From contig JBAZFC010000001.1 in the NCBI GenBank assembly GCA_041653635.1, forward strand, positions 310,001 to 374,000: a DNA stretch of 64,000 bases, given 5' to 3'. The position numbers and the translations under genes were made by a program. This stretch comes from CAIXOA01 sp041653635. GTDB taxonomy: Archaea; Micrarchaeota; Micrarchaeia; Anstonellales; Bilamarchaeaceae. The notes beneath the pieces are model-generated. The model was given only the letters and a program-made list of their open reading frames with translations, made no database searches and was not told the DNA's origin. Shown here one piece after another: positions 33,978 to 41,222 of the stretch (its first letter is position 1; each line of letters starts with the position of its first letter).

Positions 33978-35060
33978 TTAAATAGTTTTCTGTCTGGAGA
34001 ACGGGGCGGACACGGCGTGCATGAGCAGGGAACTGTCCAGTATGTGGCTTGGCTTGTCCATCTGCTGCTTCTTCGCCAGGTACTCGTCCATTCCGAAAAA
34101 TGAGAGGAGATTGCCGGCGTGCCTTATGCCGGAATCCGGGAGCATTCCATAGAATAAATGGGCGAAGCGGTGCATGCGCAGATCCTTATGGTATAAGGAG
34201 CGCCACTCCTTTTCGTATTTTTCAGGATGGGTGGCGTGCCTGCCCGCGAGCCTTGCGCAGGAGGTGCCGAAATAGACTCCTCCGCCTGTGGTGGATTTCA
34301 CCTGGCCTGCGGCGTCCCCTGCGAGGAGGACTGTTTTGCCTCCTTTACGGAGGGAGGTTTTCCTCCTACATTCAAGCGGGATGAGGGCGAAATGGATTCT
34401 CCCTTCGGGCTGGAAGCCGGTGAGCTTTGAGAGTGCCTGTATGGAGGGAAGGGGATTGCCGGGAAGGATGACGCCCGTGCCCATCTCAGCCGTTTCCTCG
34501 TCATGGGGGATTAGCCAGCTGAAAAAACCGGGTGAGAGCTTGTTGGAGAGCCACGCGCGGATGAAATCAGGGTTTTCGCCATCATACTTTACTGCGCAGC
34601 GGGCGGTTATGGCGAACCTCTTCATCTTGGGGAAACGGAAGCGCCTTGCGACTGAGGAAGTGGGGCCGTCCGCGCCTATTATGCATTCGCCGCGGAACTT
34701 TGAGGAAATCCTTTCCCCGCAGGTGAGCTTCGCCCCTTCGGATTCCGCCTTTTTCGCGAGCGCGGAGTCGAACGAAGCGCGGTCTATCACATAGGCGACG
34801 GGCTTCTTTGCATCTATGGTAATCTCGTGTCCGGCGAAATCAATGATTGCGCCGTGCATAGGGCGGATTGCATGCCTCCTGTAATCTATTATGTCGGAGA
34901 GGGACTTGAGGCCGTCCATAGAAATGAGGCCCGAGCAGTCCGTGGGCAGGCCGGGGACTAAATGTTCCTCGCTTATTTCCACGTTGTGGCCTTCGCGCAG
35001 TGCGGAGATTGCGGCGACGGAGCCGGCTGGGCCTGCGCCGATGACGTGGACTGAATTCAT
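33978..35060 (-). CDS. FAD-dependent reductase, geranylgeranyl reductase family
   Basis: 360 residues from ATG 35060, which gives the normal dinucleotide-binding start VHVIGAGPAGSVAA; the longer frame adds 32 residues overlapping the promoter (TTTTTATTAACC). FAD motifs are GxGxxG at residues 6-11, a middle GADGPTSSVA, and VLLAGDAAGQVKSTTGGGV (near residue 265). Archaeal members saturate the geranylgeranyl chains of membrane ether lipids. PTDCSG near residue 43 carries the conserved Cys of that family. Substrate inferred from family only. Confidence 0.82.
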   Translation of the reverse strand: MNSVHVIGAGPAGSVAAISALREGHNVEISEEHLVPGLPTDCSGLISMDGLKSLSDIIDYRRHAIRPMHGAIIDFAGHEITIDAKKPVAYVIDRASFDSALAKKAESEGAKLTCGERISSKFRGECIIGADGPTSSVARRFRFPKMKRFAITARCAVKYDGENPDFIRAWLSNKLSPGFFSWLIPHDEETAEMGTGVILPGNPLPSIQALSKLTGFQPEGRIHFALIPLECRRKTSLRKGGKTVLLAGDAAGQVKSTTGGGVYFGTSCARLAGRHATHPEKYEKEWRSLYHKDLRMHRFAHLFYGMLPDSGIRHAGNLLSFFGMDEYLAKKQQMDKPSHILDSSLLMHAVSAPFSRQKTI

Positions 35061-35103
35061 TGTGTGGATTACTGCAAAAGGGTTAATAAAAACGAGACCG
35101 GGG

Positions 35104-36108
35104 CTATGTGGGGGTCGGGCCCTCCGGATGATTTGCAGGTGGAGCTGCCTGTGCATCCGCTGTTGTTGCGGCCGGCTCCGCCTTAAGGCGGCGCTGCTCC
35201 TCCAGAATCTGCTCCCTCTTCCTGTTGTTGCCTGGCTCCAGGATGCCCATCACAAGAGAAACGGTCAGCCATTGGGCAACCGCAGCCAGGATGTATGCAA
35301 ACACCGGTACCGTCGTTCCCGGTGCGGCCGTGAAAAACTGGTTGGCAATCTGGTGTACCTGGCCTAATGCGTCTGAATTAGGCTCTACTTCTACAAGGCT
35401 GCGGCCTGCCCCCATGAGGTTCGGGAGGTGGTAGCAAGTAAGCGCCACGAATGCGGCCTTGGAGGCGGATTTCACGAATTCCGCAACCACTTTTACCCTT
35501 TCGGTCAGCTTTTCATTGGCGAGCACCATTCCTCTTTCAACGGACTCCGCGGCAGCCGTCCAGGCTTTCTTCAGCTGGCGCCATGCCTTGCGGCCCCATA
35601 CGAATCCCACACCCAATGCTGCGCCGAGCCCGACTAAAGGAGAGGAAAGCACATCGCTGACAGGTTCAACAGCTGCACGCCAGTTGGTGAAGTTGTCAGT
35701 TATTATCCCATATGCGGAGCTGGCGGGATCCCTGCCATTTGCCAAGTCCCCGATGTTGTCTAATGCCTGGTAGATGAGTGTTGTCCCTGCTGCGCCCACC
35801 CCGATCTTCCTGGCCTGGGCCAAGGTTTTTTTGGTGGCCTCACTCCCTAGCCCTAGTTTATCCAGAAGTTTGCCCAGAAGAGTGATTTTTCCCGCCGGAG
35901 GTGCGGGTTGTGGCGCAACCTGCTGAGCCTGCTGCTGCGGGGCGGCCTGCTTTGGCTCCGCCGGCGTGAGCGATTCAAGAAATCTCTTGGCGAATTCGGG
36001 GTTCCTTCTAGCGACCTTAATCAGCAGTTTGCGCTCGGCATTTGTCATGGCCAAACAGCGCTGGCATACATTAGCACGGTCTCCGGCAAAACTATTTTGG
36101 CCCGCCAT
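35104..36108 (-). CDS. membrane-associated protein of unknown function (MAGQN type)
   Basis: 334 residues. N-terminus MAGQNSFAGDRANVCQRCLA, a helix, then a Gln/Pro/Ala linker (residues 55-72), several hydrophobic stretches (GVGAAGTTLIYQAL, LVGLGAALGVGFVWG, AAFVALTCYHLPNLMG, PVFAYILAAVAQWLTVSLVMGIL) and a charged, disordered C-terminus. Probably two to four membrane segments. The N-terminal MAGQN is shared with the protein at 53682-55397. A TATA-like TATTTAAAAAG lies about 25 nt upstream. No known family. Confidence 0.5.
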   Translation of the reverse strand: MAGQNSFAGDRANVCQRCLAMTNAERKLLIKVARRNPEFAKRFLESLTPAEPKQAAPQQQAQQVAPQPAPPAGKITLLGKLLDKLGLGSEATKKTLAQARKIGVGAAGTTLIYQALDNIGDLANGRDPASSAYGIITDNFTNWRAAVEPVSDVLSSPLVGLGAALGVGFVWGRKAWRQLKKAWTAAAESVERGMVLANEKLTERVKVVAEFVKSASKAAFVALTCYHLPNLMGAGRSLVEVEPNSDALGQVHQIANQFFTAAPGTTVPVFAYILAAVAQWLTVSLVMGILEPGNNRKREQILEEQRRLKAEPAATTADAQAAPPANHPEGPTPT

Positions 36109-36170
36109 TAGATAATGACTGCAAAAGTCTTTTTAAATACTCTTTTTTAACATAAATAAACACTCCTAAT

Positions 36171-36182
36171 CTTTATAAAAGG
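36171..36182 (+). promoter_or_regulatory. TATA box for the structured RNA and tRNA-Gly(GCC)
   Basis: CTTTATAAAAGG is an excellent archaeal TATA box. With the usual spacing, transcription starts near 36207, ahead of the hairpin region and about 120 nt before the tRNA. No TATA-like sequence lies between there and the tRNA, so the tRNA is probably made from this promoter. Confidence 0.6.
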
Positions 36183-36206
36183 TTTTATGGGTAAATAGGA
36201 ATGCTC

Positions 36207-36328
36207 TTTGGTTAGAAGAGATGCACGCCTCAGCGCGTAAGGAGTGCGTGCAAAGAATCCCTCTGGTGAAGTCGGGGGAGGTATGATTACCCTAAAGAGA
36301 GGAGGGGCGCTCCCCTCTTCTTCTTGGA
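36207..36328 (+). ncRNA. structured leader RNA A directly upstream of tRNA-Gly(GCC)
   Basis: Four consecutive hairpins: GCACGC/GCGTGC (36223-36228 with 36246-36251), TCCCTC/GGGGGA (36258-36263 with 36274-36279; loop contains GTGAAGT), GGTA/TACC (36280-36283 with 36288-36291), and a 9-bp G-rich terminal hairpin (36299-36307 with 36312-36320). It resembles RNA B before tRNA-Thr along about 80 nt (shared GCGTAAGGAGT-CGTGCAAAG, TCCCTC, GTGAAGT) with stem-preserving changes. It abuts the tRNA with no gap. It has no good open reading frame. The 5' end is estimated from the TATA box. Confidence 0.55.
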
Positions 36329-36399
36329 GCGGCCGTAGTCTAGCGGTAGGATTCTAGGTTGCCAATCTAGCGACCCGGGTTCAAATCCCGGCGGCCGCA
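36329..36399 (+). tRNA. tRNA-Gly(GCC)
   Basis: 71-nt cloverleaf: acceptor GCGGCCG/CGGCCGC, D arm GTCT-AGCGGTA-GGAT, anticodon stem CTAGG/TCTAG with loop TTGCCAA (anticodon GCC), T arm CCGGG-TTCAAAT-CCCGG, discriminator A. CCA is not encoded. Preceded without a gap by structured RNA A and followed 22 nt later by a DUF3795-like gene. Confidence 0.96.
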
Positions 36400-36421
36400 T
36401 TTGCTAATCAAATCGAGCAAG

Positions 36422-36805
36422 ATGAAAACGATGCTAGCTCCGAAAGACCGCAAAAGAGAGAGTTCCGCGAGATATGTGGGGTGCTGCGGCGCTTATTGCA
36501 AAACATGCAAGCCATTCATCGAGGGATACTGCAAGGGCTGCAAACTGGGTTTTGACACCGGGGAACGGGATATTTCCAAGGCAAAATGCAGGATTAAGCT
36601 GTGCTGCTTCAAGGAAAGAAAACTTCAGACCTGCGCGGACTGCAGGGATTTTTCCTCTTGCATGGTTATTGGGGAGTTCTACAGAAAGAAAGGGCACAAG
36701 TACGGGAAGTACAGGCAATCAATCGAATTCATAAGGAAGAACGGGTATGCAAAGTTCATCGGGCTTGCTGGCAAGTGGAGATGCGCATACGGGAAACTGG
36801 AATGA
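36422..36805 (+). CDS. Cys-rich DUF3795-like protein
   Basis: 127 residues from ATG 36422; a TTG at 36401 lies against the tRNA end. Twelve or so Cys in CxxC-like groups: GCCGAYCKTCKPF, GYCKGCKLG, CRIKLCCFKE, TCADCRDFSSC, the pattern of DUF3795 proteins (YCGAYC-type start) that probably bind zinc or an Fe-S cluster. Basic C-terminal helix (YRKKGHKYGKYRQSIEFIRKNG condensed). No promoter is obvious in the 22-nt gap after the tRNA, so it may be read through from it. Function unknown. Confidence 0.7.
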   Translation: MKTMLAPKDRKRESSARYVGCCGAYCKTCKPFIEGYCKGCKLGFDTGERDISKAKCRIKLCCFKERKLQTCADCRDFSSCMVIGEFYRKKGHKYGKYRQSIEFIRKNGYAKFIGLAGKWRCAYGKLE

Positions 36806-36855
36806 ACTGGCAATCAGATTTAATAAAACGTCGGGAGTAGAATAATAACCTCTTA

Positions 36856-36974
36856 GCCGAGGTCACATAACCCGGTAGTGTGCCGGTCTCGAACTGGTTC
36901 CAATCCAAAACGGATAGGAGCCGTGTGAAAACCGGTTCCGCAAGGAATTGCAGGTTCAAATCCTGCCCTCGGCG
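36856..36974 (+). tRNA. tRNA-Ser(CGA) with a 36-nt intron
   Basis: Acceptor GCCGAGG/CCTCGGC with discriminator G, D arm ACAT/GTGT, anticodon stem CCGGT/ACCGG, long variable arm TTCC-GCAA-GGAA (class II), T arm GCAGG-TTCAAAT-CCTGC. The anticodon CGA is at 36890-36892 and the intron is 36894-36929, between positions 37 and 38. Both splice sites fall after the second base of a 3-nt bulge (AA|C and AA|A), but the central 4-bp helix has a U-U mismatch. Mature length 83 nt, CCA not encoded. TATA-like GATTTAATAAA about 35 nt upstream. Confidence 0.93.
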
Positions 36975-36981
36975 TTCTCTT

Positions 36982-36994
36982 CTATTTAATAAAA
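36982..36994 (+). promoter_or_regulatory. TATA box for structured RNA B and tRNA-Thr(CGT)
   Basis: CTATTTAATAAAA begins 8 nt after the tRNA-Ser gene. It lies in the loop of an 8-bp inverted repeat, TTCTCTTC (36975-36982) with GAAGAGAA (37000-37007), which could end tRNA-Ser transcription or bind a regulator. The predicted start is near 37012, where similarity to RNA A begins. Confidence 0.5.
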
Positions 36995-37011
36995 TAATGG
37001 AAGAGAAAAGA

Positions 37012-37111
37012 AATGCGTAAGGAGTACGTGCAAAGCGTCCCTCCTGTGAAGTGGGAGGGGGTCAGAATGACACCTAAAAATGGGGGGAGCGCCCTCCCCG
37101 CGTTTTTGGTT
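37012..37111 (+). ncRNA. structured leader RNA B directly upstream of tRNA-Thr(CGT)
   Basis: Same family as RNA A. It begins GCGTAAGGAGTACGTGCAAAG, then hairpin CCCTCC/GGAGGG (37039-37044 with 37054-37059; loop TGTGAAGTG), hairpin GTCA/TGAC (37061-37064 with 37068-37071) and a terminal hairpin GGGGAG/CTCCCC (37084-37089 with 37094-37099) followed by a T run. Several stem pairs differ from RNA A on both sides while pairing is kept. It ends directly at the tRNA 5' base. Independent RNA or long pre-tRNA leader are both possible. Confidence 0.55.
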
Positions 37112-37183
37112 GCCTCGGTAGCTCAGCGGTAGAGCGCTCGCCTCGTAAGCGAGAGGTCGGGGGTTCAATCCCCCTCCGGGGCT
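37112..37183 (+). tRNA. tRNA-Thr(CGT)
   Basis: 72-nt cloverleaf: acceptor GCCTCGG/CCGGGGC, D arm GCTC-AGCGGTA-GAGC, anticodon stem CTCGC/GCGAG with loop CTCGTAA (anticodon CGT), T arm GGGGG-TTCAATC-CCCCT, discriminator T as expected for archaeal tRNA-Thr. No encoded CCA. It ends 3 nt before the stop of the convergent lipoprotein gene. Confidence 0.96.
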
Positions 37184-37186
37184 TTT

Positions 37187-37867
37187 CTAATTATATGGGT
37201 GCGGGCACGCGCCATCCGCGCATCCGAGGCAGGCGAGCTCGGAATGGCCGTAGTGGGCCGTGGATTCAGGGCTTGGGCACGAGAACTCGTGCAGCGTGGT
37301 GCCGTCGCAGTAGTCCTCCTTCAGGACCCTTTCCTCTATGGTCCCGTCCGAATAATAGTCCTGGTAGATTATCTGCCCTTTTATGTAGAGGTGGTACGCG
37401 CCCCCTCCGTCCGTGTCGTTGCACTCGCTGCGCACGAGCTCGCGGCTGCACATTCCGCCCTCGCACCCGTTTGCGCACTCATAGGCCGCGTAGCTTATCA
37501 CATTCCCGTCGCAGTAGAATTCCTTCAGGTCGGAAGGGCTGAGGCAAACGTCCTCCTCCTGCTGCAGGACAGTGGAATCCGAGCGCAGCACGGCCACGGA
37601 TTGGGAGAACCTGTCGTCGCCTCCCTGCTTGTAGCATGAGATGTTCGGCGGGGCCTCGGGTGGCGGCTCGGGCTGGGGAGAGGGCGTTTCATTCACGGCG
37701 GGCGGCGCCTGCGCGGGCGCTTCGGGAGGCGGATGCTGCACCGGTGGGCACAGGTAGGTGCTGTTGGCCACCGAGCCGTCGGGGCATATGTAGGTTATGC
37801 TGCGCTGCTGGAGGCAGCCTGCGAAGACAATAAGGAGAATAAGCGGAATTATTGCGGATAATTTCAT
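37187..37867 (-). CDS. Cys-rich secreted lipoprotein-like protein
   Basis: 226 residues. Signal peptide with lipobox-like end (LILLIVFAGC, Cys 18), so probable membrane-anchored lipoprotein. A Pro/Glu/Ala linker (residues 45-75) leads to an external domain with about 14 Cys in spaced pairs (CANGCEGGMC, CLGCADGAC), suggesting many disulphides. The unit DYCDG-x-L-EF-C occurs twice (FYCDGNVISY and DYCDGTTLHEFSC), hinting at internal duplication. Similar Cys-rich secreted proteins are common in DPANN genomes. Function unknown. Confidence 0.65.
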   Translation of the reverse strand: MKLSAIIPLILLIVFAGCLQQRSITYICPDGSVANSTYLCPPVQHPPPEAPAQAPPAVNETPSPQPEPPPEAPPNISCYKQGGDDRFSQSVAVLRSDSTVLQQEEDVCLSPSDLKEFYCDGNVISYAAYECANGCEGGMCSRELVRSECNDTDGGGAYHLYIKGQIIYQDYYSDGTIEERVLKEDYCDGTTLHEFSCPSPESTAHYGHSELACLGCADGACPHPYN

Positions 37868-37987
37868 GACAACCCTTTCAAATTTCTGCTGGAAAATTAT
37901 TATTCCTATGCCTGCCCCGCAAAAAACTCCGGATGCGGCAAGCTTATCTCTTTTTATTATTTAGGTGGCAAATCAACTGGGGGACTC

Positions 37988-38509
37988 ATGCTTACGTACT
38001 CTAAGCTCAGGGAGCTGCAACGCGCCGAGATGCAGAACGCGGAGCTCTCAAAGCTTGAGGACGGCTTCTATGTGGAGCTGAAGGCGTTCCTGGGCGCGAG
38101 GGAGGGCGAGGCGAGGTCCACGCAGAACCTGCTCGTGATGAAGGAATGCGAGAACGTGAAGAGGATAGCGCGGGCGGTCATAAACAAGAGGATGGAGAAG
38201 ATAGTGCTCGTGTCCATAAGGGGCAGGGACGAGGTGCCCGGCCTGACGGGCGAGGAGAGGGATTTCCTCTCCAGATTGAGGGGCGTTGTCTCCGAAAGGG
38301 AGGCCGCGATGCTCGGAATTGTGGAGGAAAGGGCCTGCGAGGCGAAGACGGATAATATTAAAAGAATTAAGTTCGTAAAGGATATAAGCCCCTACAAGGG
38401 TTTGAACGAGAAAATCTACGGCCCCTACAAGAGCGGGGAAGAGGCGGAGCTTCCGGGCGAAGAGGCGCAGTGGCTTCTCAAGGAAAAGATGGCGGAACTC
38501 CTCCAGTAG
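37988..38509 (+). CDS. GINS complex subunit (Gins51-like)
   Basis: 173 residues. The start MLTYSKLRELQRAEM, a central helical region (VMKECENVKRIARAVINKRMEKIVL condensed) and a C-terminal small beta domain (IKFVKDISPYKGLNEKIYGPYKSGEEAELPGE condensed) are typical of archaeal Gins51/Gins15. GINS joins MCM and a RecJ-like protein in the replisome. A TATA-like TTTTTATTATTT lies about 35 nt upstream. It precedes eL42 by 20 nt, in line with the common archaeal linkage of GINS with replication or translation genes. Confidence 0.85.
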   Translation: MLTYSKLRELQRAEMQNAELSKLEDGFYVELKAFLGAREGEARSTQNLLVMKECENVKRIARAVINKRMEKIVLVSIRGRDEVPGLTGEERDFLSRLRGVVSEREAAMLGIVEERACEAKTDNIKRIKFVKDISPYKGLNEKIYGPYKSGEEAELPGEEAQWLLKEKMAELLQ

Positions 38510-38529
38510 AAAAATAATGGTGATTTTGA

Positions 38530-38811
38530 ATGGAATTTCCAAAGGAGATTAGGACATACTGCCCGTACTGCAGGAAGCACTCAGTCATGAAGGTGAAGAT
38601 TGCCAGCAGGGGCAGGGCGAGGGGGCTCGCCGAGGGCACCAGGAAGCACGAGAGGAGCCTGCACGGGCACGGCGGAAAGAGGAAAGGCAAAAAGACCGTG
38701 AAGAAGCAGGGGAAGAGGCAGAAGCTCATGCTCACGTGCAAGGTGTGCAACAAGAGCGTGGAGAAGGTCCTCCGCGGAAGGACGAAGAAGAAAGTGGAAC
38801 TGAAGAGATGA
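38530..38811 (+). CDS. rpl44e: large ribosomal subunit protein eL42 (L44e)
   Basis: 93 residues. PKEIRTYCPYCRKHSVMKVK at the N-terminus with the first CxxC, many Lys/Gly/His in the middle (HERSLHGHGGKRKGKKT), and the second zinc pair CKVCNKSVEKV near the C-terminus. eL42 lies near the ribosomal E site. Its stop overlaps the eS27 ATG (ATGA). Confidence 0.96.
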   Translation: MEFPKEIRTYCPYCRKHSVMKVKIASRGRARGLAEGTRKHERSLHGHGGKRKGKKTVKKQGKRQKLMLTCKVCNKSVEKVLRGRTKKKVELKR

Positions 38812-38981
38812 GGATTATGGGCAAATTCATGAAGGTAAAGTGCGAGTGCGGAAACGAGCAGGTCACGTCCGAGAACGCCGCCACGAGGGTGAAGTGCAGG
38901 GTGTGCAACAAGCCGCTCATAGAGCCGAAGGGCGGGAAGGCGGTCGTCATCGGCGGCACCATAGTGTCGGAGATGGAGTGA
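38808..38981 (+). CDS. rps27e: small ribosomal subunit protein eS27
   Basis: 57 residues from ATG 38808, which overlaps the eL42 stop; ATG 38817 is an alternative. A zinc ribbon with CECGNEQV and CRVCNKPL, then EPKGGKAVVIGGTIVSEME. Standard size and position in the eL42-eS27-aIF2alpha-Nop10 operon. Its stop overlaps the next ATG (TGATG). Confidence 0.94.
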   Translation: MRIMGKFMKVKCECGNEQVTSENAATRVKCRVCNKPLIEPKGGKAVVIGGTIVSEME

Positions 38982-39724
38982 TGGTGCAGCTTCCGCGTGA
39001 AGGCGAGCTGGCCATTGCCGTAGTGAAGAAGATAATGCCCTACGGGGCGTTCTGCACGCTTTCCGAGTACGGGGACATAGAGGCGTTCATGCATGTTTCC
39101 GAGGTCGCGCCCCGGTGGATAAAGAACATACACGAATTCTTGTCGGAGAAGCAGAAGCTCGTCGTGAAAGTCCACAGGGTGGACGCGGCGAAGGGGCAGG
39201 TTGACGTTTCCCTGAAAAGGGTGAATGAGGACGAGCGGAAGCGCAAGGTGGAGGGCGTAAAAAAAGAAACACGGGCGCTGAAGCTGCTCCAGGTCGCGCT
39301 CAAGAATTCAAAGAGCAAGAAGACATTTGACGCGCTCAAATCCGAGATAACCGCGGAGTACGGGAACCTTTACGATTTCCTGGAGGCGGCGAGGGACGAG
39401 GGCGATGCGGCGTTCGAGGGGCTGGACATAGACAAGGCGCTCAGGAAGGAGCTGGAGGGCCTTATCGTAAAATACGTGAAGAAGCCCATCACGCTGATAG
39501 CGAAGGTGCTGAAGATTACGTGCTACGAGCCGGACGGCATGCAGGTGGTGAAGGGCGTGCTTGAGGGCGCGGACGCGCATTACCTCGGCGCGGGCAGGTA
39601 CATGCTCAAGCTGGAGACAGAGGACCCGAAGGCGGGCGAGAAGGAGATGGGGAAGAAGATAGCGGGGATAGAGAAGGGCCTGAAAGGGAAGGACTGCATA
39701 TTTTCCGTAGAGGAAGCGAAATGA
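38981..39724 (+). CDS. translation initiation factor aIF2 alpha subunit
   Basis: 247 residues from ATG 38981. Three domains: S1-type OB fold (GELAIAVVKKIMPYGAFCTLSEYGDIEAFMHVSE condensed, residues 7-45), a central helical domain, and a C-terminal alpha/beta domain (KPITLIAKVLKITCYEPDGMQVVK condensed) that binds the gamma subunit. aIF2 brings initiator tRNA to the 30S subunit. Starts within the eS27 stop and ends overlapping the Nop10 ATG. Confidence 0.95.
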   Translation: MVQLPREGELAIAVVKKIMPYGAFCTLSEYGDIEAFMHVSEVAPRWIKNIHEFLSEKQKLVVKVHRVDAAKGQVDVSLKRVNEDERKRKVEGVKKETRALKLLQVALKNSKSKKTFDALKSEITAEYGNLYDFLEAARDEGDAAFEGLDIDKALRKELEGLIVKYVKKPITLIAKVLKITCYEPDGMQVVKGVLEGADAHYLGAGRYMLKLETEDPKAGEKEMGKKIAGIEKGLKGKDCIFSVEEAK

Positions 39725-39867
39725 AAAGGATGGCGAAGTGCGTCGTGTGCGGCGGATACACGATGAAGGCGGCGCATTGCGGCAAAAAAACGAAAATGGC
39801 GCACCCTCCGCCTTATAATCCTAACGACCGTTATGCTAAGTACAGAAGGGCGGAGAAGGGATTTTGA
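39721..39867 (+). CDS. nop10: H/ACA RNP protein Nop10
   Basis: 48 residues. Zinc-ribbon N-terminus CVVCGGYTMKAAHC, then the family signature HPPPYNPNDRYAKYRR and a short basic tail. Nop10 with Cbf5, L7Ae and Gar1 forms the pseudouridylation RNP. ATG overlaps the aIF2 alpha stop (ATGA) and its own stop overlaps the PAC2 start (TGATG). Too short for most length cut-offs. Confidence 0.95.
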   Translation: MKRMAKCVVCGGYTMKAAHCGKKTKMAHPPPYNPNDRYAKYRRAEKGF

Positions 39868-40616
39868 TGATTGAAACGACGATAATTGAAAAACAGGGCG
39901 TGGGCAAGCTGAGGAACCCTGTGATGGTGACCGGGCTGCCTGGCATAGGGCTGGTCGGGCAGGTTGTAGCAAAGTACATGATAAAGAAACTGAACGGGAA
40001 GAAGATAGCGGATTTGTATTCGCCGCACTTTCCGCACCAGGTGATGATGACCAGCAAGGGCGGCATAAGGCTGCTGAAGAACAAATTCTATCTCATAAAG
40101 CTCAAGGAGAGGGACCTCATACTGGTGGTGGGGGATGTGCAGGCGATAACCGGCAACGGCCAGTATGAAGTGGCGGGCAAGATGCTGGATTACGTGCAGA
40201 AGCACAAGGTCAAGACGATAATAACGATAGGGGGTTACAGCTCCGGCAAGATGAGCGGGGACAAGAAGGTGTTCGCCGCCTCCAACAACCTCAGGACGAT
40301 GAACAAATACAAGAACATGTTCGTCTTCGGGGAGACGAAGGGGTCGATAGTCGGGGTGGCTGGGCTGCTGCCCGCGCTGGCGCTCATACGGGGGATAGAC
40401 GCGATGTGCGTGATGGGAGAGACGCACGGCAGCTATGTGGACCCGTCCGCGGCGAAGGCGGTGCTTGAGAAATTGGCCAAATTGTTCTCCTTCAAGATAG
40501 ACATGGAGCAGCTTGAGGCGGATGCGAAGGAGAGGGAGAAGATGATAAAGAAGATAGAGAGCGAGATAGAGAAGCAGGCCGCAGGAGGCAATAAAGACAT
40601 TACGTACATAAGGTGA
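39867..40616 (+). CDS. PAC2-family protein (proteasome assembly chaperone-like)
   Basis: 249 residues from ATG 39867. PAC2 features: PVMVTGLPGIGLVGQVVAKYMI near the N-terminus (residues 19-40), DLYSPHFPHQV, ILVVGDVQAITGNGQYEVAGKML condensed, TIITIGGYSSGKMSG, and VGVAGLLPALALIRGIDAMCVMGETHG condensed near residue 175. A C-terminal coiled coil (ADAKEREKMIKKIESEIEKQ) completes the archaeal form. It almost always follows Nop10 in archaea. Archaeal members can aid proteasome assembly; the in vivo role is not settled. Confidence 0.92.
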   Translation: MIETTIIEKQGVGKLRNPVMVTGLPGIGLVGQVVAKYMIKKLNGKKIADLYSPHFPHQVMMTSKGGIRLLKNKFYLIKLKERDLILVVGDVQAITGNGQYEVAGKMLDYVQKHKVKTIITIGGYSSGKMSGDKKVFAASNNLRTMNKYKNMFVFGETKGSIVGVAGLLPALALIRGIDAMCVMGETHGSYVDPSAAKAVLEKLAKLFSFKIDMEQLEADAKEREKMIKKIESEIEKQAAGGNKDITYIR

Positions 40617-40620
40617 TGTT

Positions 40621-40854
40621 ATGAAAGGGCAGGTTTCCGCTGAAATGCTGATATTGCTCGCGGTGGTAATCGCGATTGTCGCGCTCGCTGCGTCGGCCCT
40701 GATGAACACTGCGCAGGATAGCCGTGATGCGGTCACGGACAGGACCAACGACGTGCTGACAAACACCAACGACGTCGCCAACTGCAGGGCGTGCACAACC
40801 AATGGAGATTGCGGTAGCGGCGGCACATGTACTGACAGGTGTTGCGAGCCTTGA
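40621..40854 (+). CDS. class III signal peptide protein (type IV pilin-like), Cys-rich C-terminus
   Basis: 77 residues. The N-terminus KGQVSAEMLILLAVVIAIVALAA is a class III signal peptide: charged Lys-Gly, cleavage expected before Gln-3-region with QxSxE, then the hydrophobic assembly helix. The short mature part has a Thr/Asn/Asp-rich region and five Cys (CRACTTNGDCGSGGTCTDRCC condensed). Small size suggests a minor pilin. Its stop overlaps the next ATG (TGATG), pairing it with a second pilin-like gene. No prepilin peptidase or pilus ATPase is in view. Confidence 0.75.
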   Translation: MKGQVSAEMLILLAVVIAIVALAASALMNTAQDSRDAVTDRTNDVLTNTNDVANCRACTTNGDCGSGGTCTDRCCEP

Positions 40855-41222
40855 TGAAGGGCCAGGTGACCGCGGAGTATCTTCTTCTTGTTGCGGTAGG
40901 GATTTCACTGCTTGGGATTTCCCTTGCCGCGCTTTCCACCATAAAAAATGCGGAGGGGACGGTGTATGCGAGGGAGAAGGCGAGGATGGCCGCCGGGGAT
41001 TTGTCTTCCATTGCTTCTGAGGTTTGCGCATTGGGGGACGGAAATTCTAGAACCTATTCTTTGGAGAGCGCGGGGCTGGAATGCTCCGGAAATACTATTT
41101 CCGTGAGCGTGGGGAATGAGACGGCTTCTGCGGGCGTGCCGGGATGCGAAGTGGAGTGCGGGGGAGCGCATTCGGGCGGTGTAAGCATAAGGAATTCGCA
41201 CGGGACTGTGATTATAGGATAG
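40854..41222 (+). CDS. class III signal peptide protein (type IV pilin-like)
   Basis: 122 residues. The first residues MKGQVTAEYLLLVAVGISLL repeat the class III pattern (KGQxTxEY) seen in the gene before it, followed by a mature part of about 100 residues rich in Ser and Gly, with CALGDGN, LECSGN and PGCEVECGG. Two-gene unit with the upstream pilin (one-base overlap). The 3' end overlaps the convergent aldolase gene by 11 nt. Confidence 0.78.
   Translation: MKGQVTAEYLLLVAVGISLLGISLAALSTIKNAEGTVYAREKARMAAGDLSSIASEVCALGDGNSRTYSLESAGLECSGNTISVSVGNETASAGVPGCEVECGGAHSGGVSIRNSHGTVIIG

Noticed and set aside
35061..35156. N-terminal extension of the FAD reductase
   Set aside because: The FAD-binding strand starts right at ATG 35060 and a TATA-like sequence lies inside the extension.
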